DNA of 64,000 bases from Candidatus Absconditabacteria bacterium (GTDB taxonomy: Bacteria; Patescibacteriota; Gracilibacteria; Absconditabacterales; Absconditicoccaceae), in NCBI GenBank assembly GCA_028693445.1, contig JAQUVI010000003.1, positions 101,212 through 165,211 of the forward strand. Reading direction: 5' to 3'. Of the stretch, positions 63,890 through 64,000 are shown piece by piece. The position numbers were made by a program, and so were the translations under genes. The notes below the pieces were generated by a model. The model worked only from the letters and a program-made list of their open reading frames with translations, was not told the origin of the DNA and made no database searches. How positions within the stretch are numbered: the first letter of the stretch is position 1; the number at the start of each line of letters is the position of its first letter.

Positions 63890-64000
63890 ATGTTATACGC
63901 AAAATCCTACCAAATTAGAACATTTTACGACACACAACGTCATACAACACAACCAAATTGACTACTTGCGCGCCACTCTCATGTCGCACAAAACCTAGTT
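63890..64000 (+). CDS. N-terminal fragment of an unknown gene cut by the window edge
   Basis: ATG at 63890 opens 37 codons without a stop: MLYAKSYQIRTFYDTQRHTT and then GLLARHSHVAQNLV, with one TGA as Gly. The HSHVA pattern could belong to an HD-type or other metal-binding domain, but the fragment is too short to say. Confidence 0.45.

Overview
This 64 kb window reads as chromosome from an Absconditabacterales (SR1, CPR/Patescibacteria) bacterium. It is AT-rich and must be read with a modified genetic code. TGA is glycine: nearly every conserved protein is cut by in-frame TGA exactly where its family has Gly, for example in DnaA, the Nudix box, MiaA and RuvB. CGA and CGG are tryptophan: in ValS, eight CGA codons fall on invariant Trp positions such as the WCISRQLWWGHRIPVWYC segment, and the same holds in the Nudix, BCP, RhuM, ComF, BaiN-like, Fmt and metallophosphatase genes. 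TAA and TAG are the stops. This matches what I recall as NCBI table 37. All coordinates and protein lengths below use that code. The window also carries a tRNA-Arg with anticodon GCG, which reads CGU/CGC but not CGA.

Layout. 0-3.6 kb (minus): dnaA, a Nudix hydrolase, an unknown protein, a short SufB/D-like protein and a membrane protein. 3.7-7.6 kb (plus): a secreted Asp-rich three-repeat protein, a membrane protein with AT-hook-like motifs, and miaA. 7.7-11.2 kb: an unknown membrane protein and two MscS channels. 11.2-17.1 kb (minus): a sigma-region-4/HARE-HTH regulator, ychF and a 1048-residue VirD4/VirB4-like ATPase. 17.4-20.2 kb (plus): two SiaB-like ATPase-fold proteins with coiled-coil partners. 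20.2-23.4 kb: valS behind a leader peptide and attenuator. 23.5-25.5 kb: a three-gene operon ending in a HEPN/AbiU2-like gene, probably defence. 25.5-32.3 kb: a PH-like membrane protein, RhuM, a FemAB transferase, a BaiN-like flavoprotein, cytidine deaminase and trpS. 32.5-43.8 kb: an SLH surface protein, ruvB, a bactofilin-like membrane protein, two broken alpha/beta hydrolases, a gene that may use -1 frameshifting, tex, and a C39 peptidase broken by TAA. 43.8-44.55 kb: a G+C-rich transcription unit with promoter and terminator but no convincing CDS, taken as an unassigned structured RNA. 44.6-50.2 kb: metallophosphatase, GuaB1, AlaX, tRNA-Arg and comF. 50.4-64 kb: membrane-anchored disordered proteins, a Xer recombinase, a free-standing IleRS C-terminal domain, recX, MtaB, BCP, a YidD-Fmt fusion, two membrane proteins, yebC, dCMP deaminase and folD.

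Several dispersed repeat families run through the window. A GTCATTGCGAGC...GCAATCC element occurs between genes and also in-frame inside four genes, always read VIA-. A second family (GTCATTCCGAC...GTCGGAATCTAA) is only intergenic. Heptamer arrays (TTAGAGC / CTAAGTT) and long inverted repeats occupy other gaps. I found no CRISPR array, rRNA or insertion sequence.
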